Assembly (NCBI GenBank): GCA_017562135.1
Contig: QEYB01001053.1
Coordinates: forward strand, 372,001 to 436,000
Reading direction: 5' to 3'
Source: Dipylidium caninum
Lineage: Eukaryota; Platyhelminthes; Cestoda; Cyclophyllidea; Dipylidiidae
Length of the DNA: 64,000 nucleotides
The notes beneath the pieces were generated by a model that was given only the letters and a program-made list of their open reading frames with translations, was not told where the DNA came from and did no database searches. Position numbers and translations under genes: made by a program. The first letter of the stretch is position 1. Each line of letters starts with the position of its first letter. This document shows, piece after piece, positions 10,528-23,100 of the stretch.

Positions 10528-13500
10528 GAGAATTGTGCGCCAATTTTTGAAACTATATTTGAAAATGGGTATTATGCTATGACATGCAGTATGGAACGTA
10601 GAGACGAGGAATTATTTGAAAGCAACGAAGAATTTGCGCTAACAAAATTATTTTTGCAGCTATTGTTATTTTTAAATGGAAAATACGTTTTATGAATGGA
10701 ATTTGGAGAAAATTTATTTTAAATGAAATCGTCTCATGCCGAATCTCTGGTACATTCCCGAAAAATAGTTACCATGAGCGAATTCATCAAAATTCCAAGC
10801 CACTGCTAAGGCCAAATAGGCCGGCGTGCTAGAACAAAGCCATTTTTTACTCTAGCGTGATTCGCTTTCCATATGACTATTTTGGCTATATATTCCACAA
10901 TACCTGGAACTAATTACCGTAGCAAAGGTATTTTCAGTGCACTTCTGATTTGCTGTATCATTCACCAATTCTTAATGCTTTCGAGACATCACCGAATATT
11001 ACGCAGGCTTCATAATTTACTTCTTTTTGATCCCCTTTTCGTAATTCTCGCCGCATACTTCTGCGCCGGTGTCATCCAATAAACCCTCAATTGCCATGAA
11101 TTCGTTTGTGTGACCGCGACAGTCTTCAAGAACATCTTTCAGCACTCATAGTGATTCTTGGAGGTTGAGGTACGATGGTGTGACTCACGGCGGAGATATT
11201 AAAGCCTGTTGGGTTGGCTGCCATTTAAAGTTAATTTGACTTACACCTCCAGAATTTGATGTTCCGCAGGTGATCGCTTGTTCAAGGGATAGAGCTAGCT
11301 TTTGTAAATGATTAAGGCATCTCATTCAACTGCTTCATTTCCCACATTGCCAACTATGATTGTACAATTTCTTTCTGAATATTTTCAAATTAAGGCCTTT
11401 AGTAAAGTGATTTGCAATATCGTTAGTAAACGAAAATTGTCTCAAAATAACTTTGCACCAGTCTAATTCATGTAAATTTCTAATTATTCTGTATAATCGT
11501 CGTACAGACATATCCGCTTTGTTTAAATGCACAAGTTATTATGCTACGTCGCATCACACCGCTTAACGGTATTCACGCTTGGATCGATAACGCAGCGCCT
11601 AGTTAGAGGAATTAGGATCGATTGCGTTTATTTGAAGGACCTTTTCCAAAAAGTGTATGATTTAGCCTTTTGAGCGGCGAACTAATTGCTAATTTTGTTC
11701 TTGGGCGTGGACATGATAGTGGTGCTCAAATAATATTAGCATAATACAGACTTGTAATTAGGGAACCTTTTAGGAGAATACAAAGGTCGGGTTGGGATTA
11801 AACTGGGCGATATTTCTGTAGATGTTATTAGCTCAGCAAGTGTCGGATGGGCCGTACCGGCTCTCCGTGCCTCTCCTTATCTCTAGCACTCCTCCGCGCT
11901 TGTCATTTGGAGAGTAACTAACTTCCGCAATTGAGGGGGCTCACTAAAAGTCCTTCGTGTTCTGTCTTCACGTCCTCGGGAAGTCACCGGACAGGCAGAA
12001 CTGCCTTCAGTGATCCAGATTACGCTGAAGGAATTCCTTCGTCACTTTGCCAGTGTTGGTGTCAAAGCATGCCAAATTGATGTTATTACCAACTTCGGTG
12101 GTCCTTTCATAAGAAGAGTGCCAGCAAAAGTCACGAAAGGGCATATTTGGGGGAGGAGGGAGGGGGGGAACCCACGGCAATCATCGGGACCCCTCGGGAA
12201 GGCGTCAATCACCGCCTCGTTAGATTAGCCCCTTAGAGTAAATCCCAACTTCCCGTGGGACGCTTTAATTCTGGGAATGTTCACTATTACTGCTGTGTAA
12301 TCGTTTGCTCTCCATCCACCCTTTTGTTTATTTCACTGCGTCCACCTAATCGGATCACTTGTTTACATTAAGTGCCTACCACTCGAGGGCAAATCACACA
12401 GGGCGTGTGGCGGTGGGGAGGGCGAAGACAAATAGCCACTTTGTTTGTTAATATCCGCGCCTCGCGATTCGTCCTCCCGCGTCTCGACAACTTTCTCCAC
12501 CTTCCAGCTCCTGTTGTCCTCCACCGACTGCGACGTTGATGGTCAGCGGGCGCTGCACACAACTTCTTTTCGCGGCGTCTTTCGAAGGCATCGGAGGCGG
12601 TCGGGGGGGAGGGTGGGGGAATCGGTGCAACTTCAACGAGATTGGTTCACAGGCGGGAAAGAGGAGCGTGGGGATCTTCTTAGCCTCCAGCAGCTGTGGA
12701 GGCCGTCGGTCGGTCGCCCACACCTCGGTGGGAAAAGTTTACGAATTAGGTTGACGAGTGGTGAACAAAACGTCGTTCTACCCGGGGTCACATCGTTTTG
12801 GCCTCGGTTTCGTCCACTGGCCGTTGGCCAAACATTGCACACTTCCTCCCCTGGTGGTTTGCTCTGCTTTAAAATCACCCACTGGCGGGAAACGCGGTTG
12901 GTGGACGAGGCGGGAGGTGGCAGTCGAGCCTCCACGTGTCCACAAATGTCCAGACATCGCGCGTTCAGACTACTTTCGAAAAAAAAAGGGTTCGAAGTGG
13001 TGCATAAAAAGGGCCAAACGGATCGTGTGATTGCGGTTTGCTTACGTTGACCCGCTTCGTATGTGGCCATGGGGGAGAGGGTTTGGCTTTTCCCACGTCC
13101 TCGAGTCCCTTGGACTCCGCCCTGGTGCTCTTCTATGGGGGGGGGGGGGTAGAGGAGAAGAGGTACGAGGAAGAGGAGGAGGAGGAAAAGAAGAAGTAGA
13201 AGAAGACAGGGACGAGATCTTGACTAGGCAGCATGTAGGAAATTTCGCGCGGCCTCCGTTTCAGGCGGCAGACCGCAATTACCAGGTGGAAGCTTCTTAG
13301 TGACCTCGTCAATTAACTCTGCTGCCTGCCTTGCATACCAGCGGACGGCTGGAACCTCCCGCCTACCGTCCAGTCGAGGGAGGTCCGACGCTAATCTCGG
13401 GCTCTGACGCGCTCGGGTGAGTGGAGGCGCGGGCGAAGGCGTGGATTTCGAGATGCGAGTAGAAGTTGAGAGCGGACGGAGACGCGGGACCAAGACGGAG

Positions 13501-14536
13501 GCCACGAGTCGGCATCCTAGCGGCTGGAAGCGGCCTGTCCGTTCCGGGTGAGGGGGAAGAGAAGCCGACCGCAGTGTGTTTAGGCGTGGAAGAAGTCGCC
13601 TGTCGTCCTACTTCCCCCTCGATTACCTTGCGGAAATGGCAGATTTGACAGTTCAGTCACTCCCCACCACCAAGAGTGGACATTCCGCTTACGGGCGACG
13701 GAACTGCTTCGTGTGGACGTCGAGAAAACCATGGCGGTGGGTCGAAGTGGAGGCGACCGGAAACGCCTCGACCAGGTCTGCGTGTCGGACGCTGTGAAGG
13801 CGACTCTCCGCCCTGACTGGGTGCACATGCAGGCGCCGCCACCGCGCCTCGGCGGGCTGATTAATGACACTGGCGCTGGAATGGACTCCTTCCGTGCCAA
13901 GACACGTGAGCGGTCAACCTGTGTATGCGTGTGCGTGTGTGTGCCGCAACAAGTTCGCCTTCCGAACGCGGCTCCTTTCGTGGCGTCTCTACTGCTCCGG
14001 TTGGGCTTGTCTTCGCCTCTTCGACACGTGCGAAGGTGTCCGGAGCCCTGCGACAGGCGATGGGGTGGAGGGGGAGCGCCTCTAAGCATCTCGCCGGCCG
14101 GGAAAAAAATCTCTTGCGAGTCAAAGCCAAACTACAGCTCGCAGACAGAGACGTCAGAGAGGTTGGAACACCACGTCCCCTTTCATCGCTTCTCGAACTG
14201 GTCTGGACGGTTTCCAGGAGGAATCCATGCACAGGAGGTAAGGACAGGCCGGTGATCGCCTCGCCAGGGAGTCGGGACCGACTGGGGGGTGCGCAAGACC
14301 CAGACAGGATGAGGCTCCTGCGACCTCGCCAGCCTCGAACACCTTCAGGGCTGACAGGCGGAAGCGCTCCTCGCTCGTCCAACATCCAGACAGTTTGATG
14401 CGTAAGTAAATCTGAAAAATAAAGTGCCAGCAACGTCAACCTCGAAGGTGTCGGATGAACCTCCTTCGAATCCGAGTCTCCCCTCCCCCCCCCCCCAAGG
14501 ACGGGGCAAAGTCGCTTCTCGAAGTGGGGGTGAAGA
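10528..14536. other. no gene recognised; AT-rich then GC-rich
   Basis: 10.5-12.3 kb is AT-rich with no open frame above ~75 codons. A minus-strand frame at 11335-11532 (contains DIANHFTKGLNL) faintly resembles the end of a Copia-type polyprotein, but it is short and isolated. From 12.36 kb the DNA is GC-rich again, and overlapping frames on both strands (for example 12445-13050 and 13580-14089) look like composition artefacts. A purine-rich tract lies at about 13140-13210. Confidence 0.45.
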
Positions 14537-14875
14537 GACGCAGTCCCCCGCTCCACGGAGGCCAACTCAAGTGGAGACGTTGGAAAGAGACACGTTGGTT
14601 GGACTCTTCTGACTCCACGTCCAGCCTACCGGACACTTCAAAACACTTTGGAGTTTGTTCTCCTCTCGGCCGATGTGCTCCGCCACTCTGCACACTCACC
14701 GGTCCATTCGGCAGCCCTCAGAGAGTCTGCATGCCACACCGACTCTCTCCTCGCCCGCTCCACAAGCCCGACGACGCTCCACGGTGCGGGCGGAGAGGTG
14801 GAATGTTCTTTGGCCCGACATCGACGAGCAGGCGGTGGAATGCCAGGCGGAGGGGAAGAGGCAGACGGGCGGAGG
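14537..14875 (+). repeat. left arm of 339-bp inverted repeat flanking the 18S fragment
   Basis: This arm is the near-perfect reverse complement of 16339-16677. It starts at GACGCAGTCCCCCGCTCC and ends at GACGGGCGGAGG. It has open frames on both strands, but the arms carry no recognisable gene. A following block (about 14878-14996) also recurs inverted at about 16691-16793, more diverged and on the outer side of the right arm rather than the inner side, so the two flanks are not a simple mirror image. Confidence 0.85.
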
Positions 14876-15028
14876 ACGTGTTTGGCTCAGACGAGAAGGA
14901 CTGCATTGAGACGGTTCCGGAAGGCATTCCACATCTCCGCTGCCAGATGGGCAACAGGAAAGGTTTTCCCAGTGCGTCGTGGAAAGAAGAGACTGCGGAG
15001 GGTCTGCACGCCACACCGACTCTCACCA

Positions 15029-15232
15029 CTAAAGCGAAAGCATTCGTCAAGCGTGTTTCAATTGGCCATGAGCGAAGGGGAGAGGCTCGAAGACGATCGG
15101 ATACCGTCCCAGTAGTGAGCATAAACGATGCCAACTGACAATCCGTGGTGGTAGTGCAGAAGCAGTCTTCCCCACGGGCAGTCCCCGGGAAACCCTTAAG
15201 TCTTTGGGTTCCGGGGGAAGTATGGTTGCAAA

Positions 15233-15281
<49 letters not shown>

Positions 15282-15949
15282 GCGGCTTAATTTGGCTCAA
15301 CACGGGAAAACTCACCCCCAGACCGGGCACTATGAGGATTGACAGATTGATGGCTCTTTCTTGATTTGTTGGTTGGTGGTGCATGGCCGTTCTTAGTTGG
15401 TGGAGCGATTTGTCTGGTTAATTCCGATAACGAACGAGACTCCAACCTGCTAATTAGTGCGTTTGTCCACTGCTCCTGTGTAGGCGGTGCTGGACGAGGC
15501 TGCTGTCGTGGGCGTGATGCCTTCTCCATGTCCTCGTCCTCCTCCTCCTCGTCCTCCTCCTCCTCGTCCTCCTCCTCCTCCTCCTCCTCCTCCGCCTCCT
15601 CCTCCTTCGGATGGATGGATGGGTGGACGGTTGGGCGGATGGACGTGGGGTTGGTGCTTGCGGCGGTCGGCCGGTCGGGCGTTAGCCACCGGGTGCGGCG
15701 CGAATGCCTACTTCTTAAAGGCACAAGCGGGAGAAGCCGCACGAAATAGAGCAATAACAGGTCTGTGTGATGCCCTCAGATGTCCGGGGCCGCACGCGCG
15801 CTGCATTGACGGTGCCAGCGAGTGAGACCGTCTGGCCTGAGAGAGCTGGGCAAACCGGTCAATCACCGTCACGACAGAGATCGGGGCTTGGAATTGTCCC
15901 CCGTGAACGAGGAATTCCTAGTAAGTGCAAGTCATAAGCTTGCGCTGAT

Positions 15950-15995
<46 letters not shown>

Positions 15996-16152
15996 AAGGG
16001 TTTTGTAAGGTCCTTGGATTGGTGCCACTGTGACGGTCGTCGCCGAGAGAGGATCGTCCAGCAGGCGCAGAGAAGTGGACCAAACTCGATCATTCAGAGG
16101 AAGCAAGAGTCGTAACAAGGTGTCCGTAGGTGAACCTGCGGAAGGATCATTA
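15029..16152 (+). rRNA. 18S ribosomal RNA, 3' part only
   Basis: The 18S match begins near GCGAAAGCATTCGTCAAG and runs to the true 3' end, GAACCTGCGGAAGGATCATTA (16132-16152). Landmarks in order: CGAAGACGATCGGATACCGTC, the block GGAATTGACGGAAGGGCACC (15246-15265), CGGCTTAATTTG, GATTAACGTCCC-type region with ACACACCGCCCGTCGC (15968-15983), and the AAGTCGTAACAAGG-like AGAGTCGTAACAAGG. The 5' ~40% is missing and replaced by the inverted-repeat sequence. A few universally conserved positions differ (for example AATTTGGCTCAACACGG where AATTTGACTCAACACGG is usual), so this may be a dead copy. The first bases of ITS1 follow. Confidence 0.9.
15531..15606 (+). repeat. TCC trinucleotide expansion inside the 18S variable region
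   Basis: A run of (TCC)n broken by CGTCC units sits in the variable region after the conserved CTGCTAATTAGTGCG segment of 18S. Parasitic flatworms often have enlarged variable regions; a pure trinucleotide tract is an extreme form or a sign of relaxed constraint. Confidence 0.8.
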
Positions 16153-16338
16153 CGCGTTCTACTTGTGTTACCTGGGCGGTGGACTTTCAGAACTTTCAGG
16201 ACCTCGGGAGCCTCCGCCTCACGCGGTGGATGGTAGATGAGCGCCTCCACCGCCTCTCAATACGTTGCGCAAAGTAACACAAAATTTCGGGGTTCCGCAT
16301 CTTTTTAGGTGCCACGCAGCGCTGTTCCTCCGCCAGAC
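16153..16338 (+). other. start of ITS1
   Basis: The sequence directly after the 18S 3' end should be internal transcribed spacer 1. No 5.8S rRNA follows: the spacer runs into the right inverted-repeat arm at 16339, so the rDNA unit is cut on both sides. Confidence 0.6.
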
Positions 16339-16677
16339 CTCCGCCCGTCTGCCTCTTCCCCCCCCGCCTGGCATTCCACCGCCTGCTCGTCAATGTCGGG
16401 CCGAAGAACATTCCACCTCTCCGCCCGCACCGTGGAGCGTCGTCGGGCTTGTGGAGCGGGCGAGGAGAGAGTCGGTGTGGCATGCAGACTCTCTGAGGGC
16501 TGCCGAATGGACCGGTGAGTGTGCAGAGTGGCGGAGCACATCGGCCGAGAGGAGAACAAACTCCAAAGTGTTTTGAAGTGTCCGGTAGGCTGGACGTGGA
16601 GTCAGAAGAGTCCAACCAACGTGTCTCCTTCCAACGTCTCCACTTGAGTTGGCCTCCGTGGAGCGGGGGACTGCGTC
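16339..16677 (-). repeat. right arm of 339-bp inverted repeat flanking the 18S fragment
   Basis: Reverse complement of 14537-14875 with equal length and only scattered differences (for example a longer G run). The distance between arms is 1463 bp. Confidence 0.85.
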
Positions 16678-16829
16678 CCCACGCCTCTCTGCAGTTTCTT
16701 TTCTCCACGACACACAGGAAAAACCTTTTCGGAGATGTGGAAAGCCTCCCAGAACCTTCTCAACGGAGTCCTTCTCGTCCGAGCCAAACACCTCAAATTG
16801 GACGCATTCTGTGTGAGTGCCTCGTTTAG

Positions 16830-19800
16830 CGCGGGCTCTTTTCCGTCGGTTGGACGATGATTTCTGAGCCGCCGGGTGAAGCAGGCGCTGCCGTGGGCGA
16901 GTGGCGACTCTGCCGTGGTGACACTTCGACAACTCCGCCACCTCAGGGCGGGGAATTTCCATGGATGCGTGGACACTATGGATGCCGGGGGAATATCGTC
17001 TCAGAGAAATGGGGAAAGACACTTTTAACGGCCAGTCGGGACGCGGAGGAGGACGAGGAAGCAGAGGTGGGGGGGGGGGGGAAGACGAGGAATTCCTCGA
17101 CTGCCTGCCCGATTGCGGCTGAAAAGGCCCAGTCGCAGTGCCGGCGACCACCCCGACGAGCCACTTTTGCGGTCATTTTGTGTTCCACGACGCCCTCATC
17201 ACCCCCCTCCGCCTCCGCCTCCGGCCGCATTTCCATCTGTCGAACATCTAAGCGGTCGCCCCTTTGCACGCTTTCGCCAGACCCCTCGACCTCCCTCCAG
17301 GCGGATACCCCAAAAACGCGCTTTTGCTCCTCCGTGAATGCCCCCCGCCCACCACCCGACTGGCATCTCCTTCGTGGCGGAGGATGGAAAAGGGTGCGGG
17401 GGAAGAAACACCCTCTTCCAGCCCCCCCACCCCCCCGCCCTCCCCCGGTCAACTCAATTGGACTGCGCCCGACGTGAACTCGACGCCGTCGCCGAGGCAG
17501 TCGTCGCGGTTGTGCAGTAAAGTGGGGGCGGAGGGGGGAGGTGTTGTTGCTCCAAGAGGTGAAGACCGCCCTGCCACTTTCGTCTGGCGGCCTGAGACAT
17601 GCCAGAGCGGTGGCCGCCGGAAGCGACTACAATCCGCTGCTGTCCAACTGCAGAGCCATGAAAAAGGGAGCGCTGGTTGAAGAATTTTTATGTCGACATG
17701 TGCATAATTTTGCCCCACGAAATAAACCGAGAGCAGAGTTTTATCGCGTTAGCCTCGCGAGTCTGTCGGACAGATAAAAAGAGCCAAATAAAGGTTATTT
17801 CGGAGCGAAAAAGAGCCTCCTTTTCGGGGTCTGGCAGTCAGCGCTTCCCCCTTTCCTCCTCGGCCAGCGCCGCCAGTGGAAGTGGAATGGCGTCTCCACG
17901 AGAAGCGGCCATTTCGACTGGCACCGAGAGATGATTAACGCCATTCCCAGCGACTTTGGATTGTCCGGCGATAATCAGCATTCATCCAGCCTGTCGGTGG
18001 TCTGCGCCTGTCCATCTGTCACCGAGCCAGATCGCGTCCACGAGCGCCGGGAGGAATCACTGCTGTGGCCACCCCTCGGAGGCGTAAAAGGCGCTCCAAG
18101 TGTGTCTTGGCGGAGGGTGGCAGCTGACGAAGGCGGTCGGTCGAGGCAGCCGCCTTGGCGGTGAGGCTTAGTGTGCGTCTCGTCCACCCTCCGGCTGCGT
18201 CTAGCCTCGGGAACAGGACAAATGTGGGCGCAGAGTTGCCGGAGGTCGGGATCGCCCTCGGGTTTCCAAGCGTGGCGAGGACGTGGGCTGCAAAGAGGAG
18301 GCACAGAAAGGCGGTTTGGCGGCAGCGGTGCTCCATTCCCGCCGGTCCAGAGTAAACGCAGCCGGCGTTCACCGCGACGCGTTTAGGGAATGCTGGGAGG
18401 ATGGAAATGGTTCCTCGTCTTATCCACACAAACACACACACTCGGGGCGAAGGAGGCCACGCCAGAAGAAACGATGTTCCCGAAGAAACCCCACTGGAGC
18501 TCTGCTGTGGCCTAAAGTTGGCCATCGAGATCGGAAGTTGTTCTGGCCGTCGGTGGGGCAGGTGGTTGTGGCACGGCGACTCCTGCGAGTCGCCGCCCAC
18601 ATCGTCGGTGGTGAAAAAATGCCGCCAGGCGTGGAGCCCGAGGAGAAGGATTGCGATTTCCTCTGCGCGGACAACACAAGACGGTGTCTCGGTCCGCCCA
18701 CTCTTGCGAAGTCAGCTGTCAAGCGGCGGCAAAGACTCCCAATGAAGTGTGATTGATGGAGTGGGCGGAAGGCATCTTCTAACAGCCAGGGCTAATTACA
18801 CGAGGGGAATTTAGGGTTGTGGCGCCTTTGGAGGGCGAGAAACGCGGAGCCGACCTTCCGGACGCCGTCATCTGCTGTCTGTCCACGGGGACGTGACGCG
18901 AAGACTTAAGAACCGAAGGTCTCCCTTGGCCCGACCGAGGCTGTGCTGTTTCCATGTCTCGCACTCTCCCTACTCCCCCGGGTTGCAAGTCTGTCCTTCG
19001 TGTGTGTGTGTGTGTGTGTGTATAGCTTAATCGGACAGCATCTGTTGGCATCCACCATCGCCACAATTAGGCCAATGAGGCCGAATTTAGGCGCAGGAAA
19101 ACAGCGATTACTCACTTGCACTGGGGAACGCTATTAGCGACTGCAATACACACCGGTTAATGCCCCACCCGAGTGCTGCTGCTGCCTCCGTGTGTGTTTC
19201 TGTGTTGCTATTCTGCCGGGCGAGAGCAATAAAACCGCTCTTGCCGGTGACGGGTATCAAATGCGGTCTGCCAGAGGGGGCCGGGTGGCCATGTGAACCA
19301 CCGACAAAGCGTCCATGGCATTCCACTCCTCCCACCTTTACCCCCCCCCCCCCCCGAGACATCGAAGTGGGTTTAGCCCATTTTGATGTCACTTTTATTT
19401 AAAGCGGGGTGAGGTTGGTCAAGGCGGCGGTCTAATAACAAGTATATTGTCCAATTTCCCACTTTAATGACTAGCTGAAACTGTACTTAGACGGCGAGCG
19501 GACGGCATTAACAATGGGCGGCGTGTCGGACGGTGGAGGGAGGCGATGGAGGAGGGGAGGTCAGAATCTCCTCACTTTGTGGGCATCGCCTCCTCCTCAG
19601 TCATCTGCCTTCTCATAAATGGGGTTTATATTCTCGCATCCGAGATCGACCGCTTTCGTCAAGTCCGCGGCCACCACGAGATGGACACAGCTCCTGCGAT
19701 CGTCCAACTCCATTCAACTGATCAGTTGAGCCTCCTTTGCGGGCTACCTCGCTGAAGCTCATACACCGCCCACACCGCTAAACTCCTCGTTAACTTTCCA

Positions 19801-20168
19801 GTCTGCTGATTTCGGAGAATTTGTGGGAACCGCGTTTGTAGGCGGCCGCTGAATTCATAGTAAGTAGAGACGACGAATTAAGTGGCAAACGCGTCGTTAC
19901 TCGACGCGTCGTCATTGGTCAATTGGCAGCCCGCGTGTCAACCAACGAGAAGGTCGCCTTGGAAGGTAGCCTATACACGTGCCAAGAGTTTCGCGTGCCT
20001 TCATTAGCCGGGGTGCGGGTATTGTCACTCGACGACTCGTCTGCTCATTCGCCATCCTCTCCGTCAGCGCCACCAACTCATCCTCGCCTTCCGGTCACCT
20101 CCTCGCAGCTTTCTCCTCATTCGCCTCGCGGTATGCTTGTTTAGCACGGGCCCAGCCAGCAAGTTGAA
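16830..20168. other. no gene recognised; upstream region of kindlin
   Basis: GC-rich to about 18.8 kb with overlapping spurious frames, then mixed. A (GT)11 microsatellite occupies 19000-19021. The kindlin promoter and any non-coding first exon should lie in the last ~1 kb; no core element was convincing. Confidence 0.45.
19000..19021 (+). repeat. (GT)11 microsatellite
   Basis: Perfect dinucleotide run upstream of kindlin. Confidence 0.95.
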
Positions 20169-23100
20169 ATGATCTCCGACGGTGGACATTATGTCGATGG
20201 CTCATGGCTTCTCTCCATTCGCATCGACGCCCTCAATGTGGACCGGCAGATGAGGGTCAAGGGCGACTGGTCGATTGGCCGTGTTCTGGTCGGTCTGACG
20301 ACTGGATTGGCACAGCCACCCAAGTTGCCCTGTGAGGCGAGCGACATCTCCCTCCATCCTGGCCTCGTCAACTCCGGATGGTCCGATTTTGCTCTCTGGT
20401 GGCCCGCGAAAAATAGGTGGATTCTGCAGACCCACGCCAGCCTCGATCAGTACGGCCTGCAGGCGGACGCGAGACTCCACTTCATTCGTGTGCACGGACG
20501 TCTACGAGTTCAGTTGCCAGATCTACAGAACCGTGTTTTTTGTGATGTGAATTTCACCGAGCCCGTCTTTCGTGTGGTCATTCTTATCTGCAAGGACTTG
20601 GGCATCGCGCATCCCGAGGAGCTCTCCCTCCAGTACGCCGATTCTGATCGAGTCTGCAACAGCCCGCACGCCAAAACCGCCTCAATGTGGAACGAACAGT
20701 GGAGTACGCTGCCGGCGTCGGCCAGACGGTCATTCAGAAAATTAATCTTCACCTCGCCCTCGAAGACCGACTTGCAACAACGAAGACCAGTCAGCTGCGT
20801 CCTCTCCCCCGTCGATCAGACGGAACAAAACAGCCGTCGCCTGTCGTGACAAACAACCAGAGCGTCACTCGACGTCCGCAGGTATACGGACCGCCGAGAG
20901 TGCGAAATCGTCCCGTCAGTGGGAATGTTTTGCTAGCCCCGGCTAGACCCGATTCTATCTACTTGTCCCAGACCCTTTACGGTGCACCTCTCAGCAAGTT
21001 GGAGGTCTGCGAAGACCCCAGTTTGGTGTCCAGCCCGGAGATCTGCCTCTCCGAGGCTCTGGCCTCTGGTGGAGTCCAGCGACAACGTGGATTCTTTGGT
21101 CGGGCCCGCCTCTCAAACGCGTGGCTGGAATTGGGTCGTTCTCTCATGGAACAGGGCATCTATCCGACTACCCTCAAGTTGGATGACACCATAGAGTCCC
21201 ACGAGGTCAACGCGGAGAATGAGGCAACAAAGGAGAATGGAGTGGGCGAAGCAGAGACTTACACTAAGATTCCTATGCTGAGGCTTCGATTCAAGTACAA
21301 CATCTTCTATGATCTGACACGCAAGAATAACGCAGTGAGGATTAACCAGTTGTTTGAGCAGGCTCGATGGACCATAGTTACGGAGATGATTGAGTGCACC
21401 AATGAGGAGGCTGCACTTTTCGCCGCTCTGCAGCTGCAGGTAGGCTTTATCTAGCGTCGTCTCTGCCCCGCTTCTACAGAGGCGGTTCCATACGGTTACG
21501 ACGGCTCCCATTCTCTTCACCCCTACTCTTTTCCCCCCACTTCCTCCGGTATTTTACACCACCTCCTCTACAGTCGGAGGGATTTGGTTCTAGAGCTGAA
21601 TTTATTTTCGTCCTGGTGGTAGGACACAGAGTAGGTCGTTTGGTGCCTTGAAGGTGTTGGTGGGCGAAGATTGAGGACTTCTATGCCAAATTTGGTAAAT
21701 TGGAAATTTGGGCGTGTTGTCCGTGTCGAGAAAGTGGGCAGAAAGGGAGAGAGAAAGAGAGGGGTAGAGGGTGCGCACGCCCACTTCTAGCCTATCGTGA
21801 ACAAGCAACAAGGTCAGCGAATACCGAGTCGACCTTGAACCGACCAATCACGTGGTAGAATGATAGTTTCATGTCATAATGCCAATTTTTGCTCCAAGAT
21901 TGACTTTTCCAAGTTAATTTAGTCTCTAGATTAATAATCATCGTAAGACGAAACAATTAGTTAAGTATTGCCGTTAATATCCTAAACGGCAACAAAGTGG
22001 TTTAAAATAACGTGCACTATACACGGTTTGACGAGGTGGAAGGTGAAAGAATCCACCTTACTTACAACAAGTAGCATCTGCCAACCCCTACTTTGGTCTC
22101 TATGACTCATTTTGCACAATCTAAAGGGTAATTTTTTTGCGCTAAGTGCAAAAGTTAACACGCTACGCTTCATTGCCTTTCTCCCAATCCTATCTACTCG
22201 CCTCACCTCGCCCCACCCCATCCGGCGCCACCCAGCGCACACACTCACCCTGACATGGAGTGCAGTATCGCATGCGATAGTTGCTCTCGCAGGGTGTGGC
22301 TCTATTTCACTTCCAATCTGCCTTCATCACACCCTCTTGGCCTGGCTTTGAGCGGGTTTGATTTGACACGTCATTAGCGGTTGTGTTTGTGTGTGTATCA
22401 CCACTTGAACCGATGGTGCCGCCAGTTTTGTGTGTGTGTGTGCCATAAGTCATCTTCCCCACATTTCTCGGGCAGGGATGAGGGCGTCACGAGGAGGGTT
22501 GGGGGCGCGGAGCGTGGCCGGTGAAAGAACTGTGTTAAAGGGTGGTACTAGGGGGGTGGGGGCCGGAGGTAAGGAGGGGAGAGGGCGAATTAAGGGAACC
22601 TTTTTAATTAATGATCTACAGTTCCATGCAGACATTGTACTTGTAATATGACCACAGTGGAGATAGGCGGTTGGGCGGATCTAGACAGGCGGGCGGGCGA
22701 GGAGGCCGAGGGGCTTCCGTCAACCCCCCCGGCCGGCGATGCTGCCCACAAAAGTATCCCCAGTCTGACTCATACCCCCGGCGGGGGCTATGATATTTCC
22801 CAGGGTCTCGCTAATATCAGTCCCCGTTGGTTTCTTCCCTACTAATTCCTCGCCATTCTGATGGGCCAAACTGGTTCTACTATCCCCGTCCGCCAACGCC
22901 TCGCAGCGGCCAAGCGGCAGAGACCGTGTCGACCTGCCGTTATGCCTCCACATTCAGTCTGCTCCATTATTCAGGGCGTTTGGAGACCGGAAGAGGCGAT
23001 AACGGGCGGAGGGGACACTGATGAATATCGAGAGAAAGGGTGTTAGAGCGAGGCGGAGGCGTCTCTCCCTTGCAGCCGAGAAGGCTTCACCGCGAAAGGC

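Noticed and set aside
11335..11532. Copia-like polyprotein end on the minus strand
   Set aside because: Only ~65 codons with a weak HFTKGL likeness; no integrase, reverse transcriptase or LTR nearby.
12445..13050. 201-codon plus-strand open frame
   Set aside because: GC-rich, no domain, no splice context, and long frames exist on the opposite strand over the same bases.
14455..15138. 227-codon frame across the left repeat arm and 18S
   Set aside because: It runs into the conserved 18S sequence, and the similar frames on the other strand at 16.2-17.1 kb simply reflect the inverted repeat.
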